A stretch of 64,000 bases of DNA from Bacteroidota bacterium (GTDB taxonomy: Bacteria > Bacteroidota > Ignavibacteria > UBA10030 > UBA8401). The notes beneath the pieces are model-generated. The model was given only the letters and a program-made list of their open reading frames with translations. It searched no databases and was not told the origin of the DNA. This document shows, piece by piece, positions 63,556 through 64,000 of the stretch; the stretch's first letter is position 1, and each line of letters begins with the position of its first letter. Where the stretch lies: assembly GCA_041658205.1 (NCBI GenBank), contig JBBAAO010000002.1, positions 248,001 through 312,000 of the forward strand, read 5' to 3'. The translations under genes and the position numbers were made by a program.

Positions 63556-64000
63556 ATGAGCACGATCTTTACATATCTCGATTCGCCGAACGAAAAGCTG
63601 TTTTTCTCCCGCAATGATAGTTCCGATCCTCGCATGGGCGACATTGTGCTGCGTGGTGAGAAGAAATTTACGAACGATATTGCTATTGGCATTGTCGGGG
63701 TGCCGACCGATGAAGGAGTAAAGCGGAATGGTGGAAGAATTGGAGCAAAAGACGGTCCAGATGCAATCCGAACGGAATTTTATAAACGGACACCGTTTGT
63801 GATCGGCAAAGAGAAATCCCCTTCAGTTGTTCCGGTTTTTGATTTTGGCGATGTGAAATGCGGCAAGACCCTTGAAGAGACCCACGAAAATCTCACCGAA
63901 GTTGTTCAGACACTGGTAAGCGCGGGAATTGTTCCGATCGTTCTCGGCGGCGGACATGATATCGCTTTTCCGAATTTTCTTGGATTTTCAACCGGAAAAA
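63556..64000 (+). CDS. Arginase-family hydrolase, formimidoylglutamase-like (partial)
   Basis: 148 codons are visible and the gene runs off the window. IGIVGVPTDEGVKRNGGRIG followed by AKDGPDAIR is the N-terminal signature of HutG-type enzymes, and ILGGGHDI is the first manganese-binding motif. HutG splits formimidoylglutamate in histidine breakdown; arginase or agmatinase cannot be excluded without the C-terminal half. Divergent from mreD with 118 bp between. Confidence 0.85.
   Translation, partial: MSTIFTYLDSPNEKLFFSRNDSSDPRMGDIVLRGEKKFTNDIAIGIVGVPTDEGVKRNGGRIGAKDGPDAIRTEFYKRTPFVIGKEKSPSVVPVFDFGDVKCGKTLEETHENLTEVVQTLVSAGIVPIVLGGGHDIAFPNFLGFSTGK

Noticed and set aside
1..64000. tRNA, rRNA, integrase or transposase genes
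   Set aside because: None could be recognised on either strand, so no genomic-island boundaries are claimed.

Overview
The window reads as a chromosomal segment of a Gram-negative, moderately AT-rich bacterium of the Bacteroidota/Chlorobiota (FCB) group, possibly near Ignavibacteria. Pointers are a very large beta-strand-repeat surface protein, many lipoproteins and OmpL-like barrels, YdeI/OmdA-like and DUF6132 proteins, and a kdp locus carrying its own porin. No rRNA, tRNA, CRISPR array, phage gene or complete insertion sequence was recognised.

Layout. 1-7369 (minus): 3' truncated (by the window edge) giant repetitive surface protein; the V/P/A-rich open frames on the plus strand there are shadows. 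7419-8318 (minus): MerR-like regulator with a cobalamin-domain fold that lacks the cobalamin ligands, co-directional with the adhesin. 8637-15061 (plus): msrA, a run of lipoproteins/secreted proteins of unknown function, OsmC, an M28 peptidase and a GNAT enzyme. 15218-17080: APC permease. 17307-26587: complete potassium locus kdpF-A-B-C, porin, a 44-residue Cys-rich secreted peptide, kdpD, kdpE, with inverted repeats in most spacers. 26635-28155: small genes. 28628-33459: PhnD-like binding protein plus a large hybrid histidine kinase. 33617-37374: SRPBCC, YdeI-like, sugar nucleotidyltransferase, DinB and SGNH hydrolase genes. 37611-42595: MacB-like efflux set (adaptor, ATPase, two permeases) and a CDGSH protein, with a nested palindromic element between adaptor and ATPase. 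42721-45968: epimerase, outer-membrane protein, RsbW-like ATPase. 46090-47811 (minus): mdh, rpmA, rplU.

47995-55645 is the most coherent accessory system. On the plus strand a cysteine-free Crp/Fnr regulator precedes a perfect dyad (TTATGA-N6-TCATAA), then a RIC/ScdA di-iron repair protein, a quinol-type nitric oxide reductase and a truncated haemoglobin. Converging on it from the minus strand is a nine-gene operon: ECF sigma factor, soluble zinc-finger anti-sigma, DUF2892, thioredoxin, two rhodaneses, DUF6132, OsmC and DUF302. Together they look like a nitric oxide / reactive sulfur stress island in which the second arm may be controlled by an RsrA-like thiol switch.

55831-64000: MBL-fold hydrolase, TPR histidine kinase, lipoprotein, the cell-shape genes rodA-mrdA-mreD (no mreB/mreC next to them) and the start of an arginase-family (HutG-like) gene that leaves the window.

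All family calls come from reading translated sequence and motifs; no database search was run.
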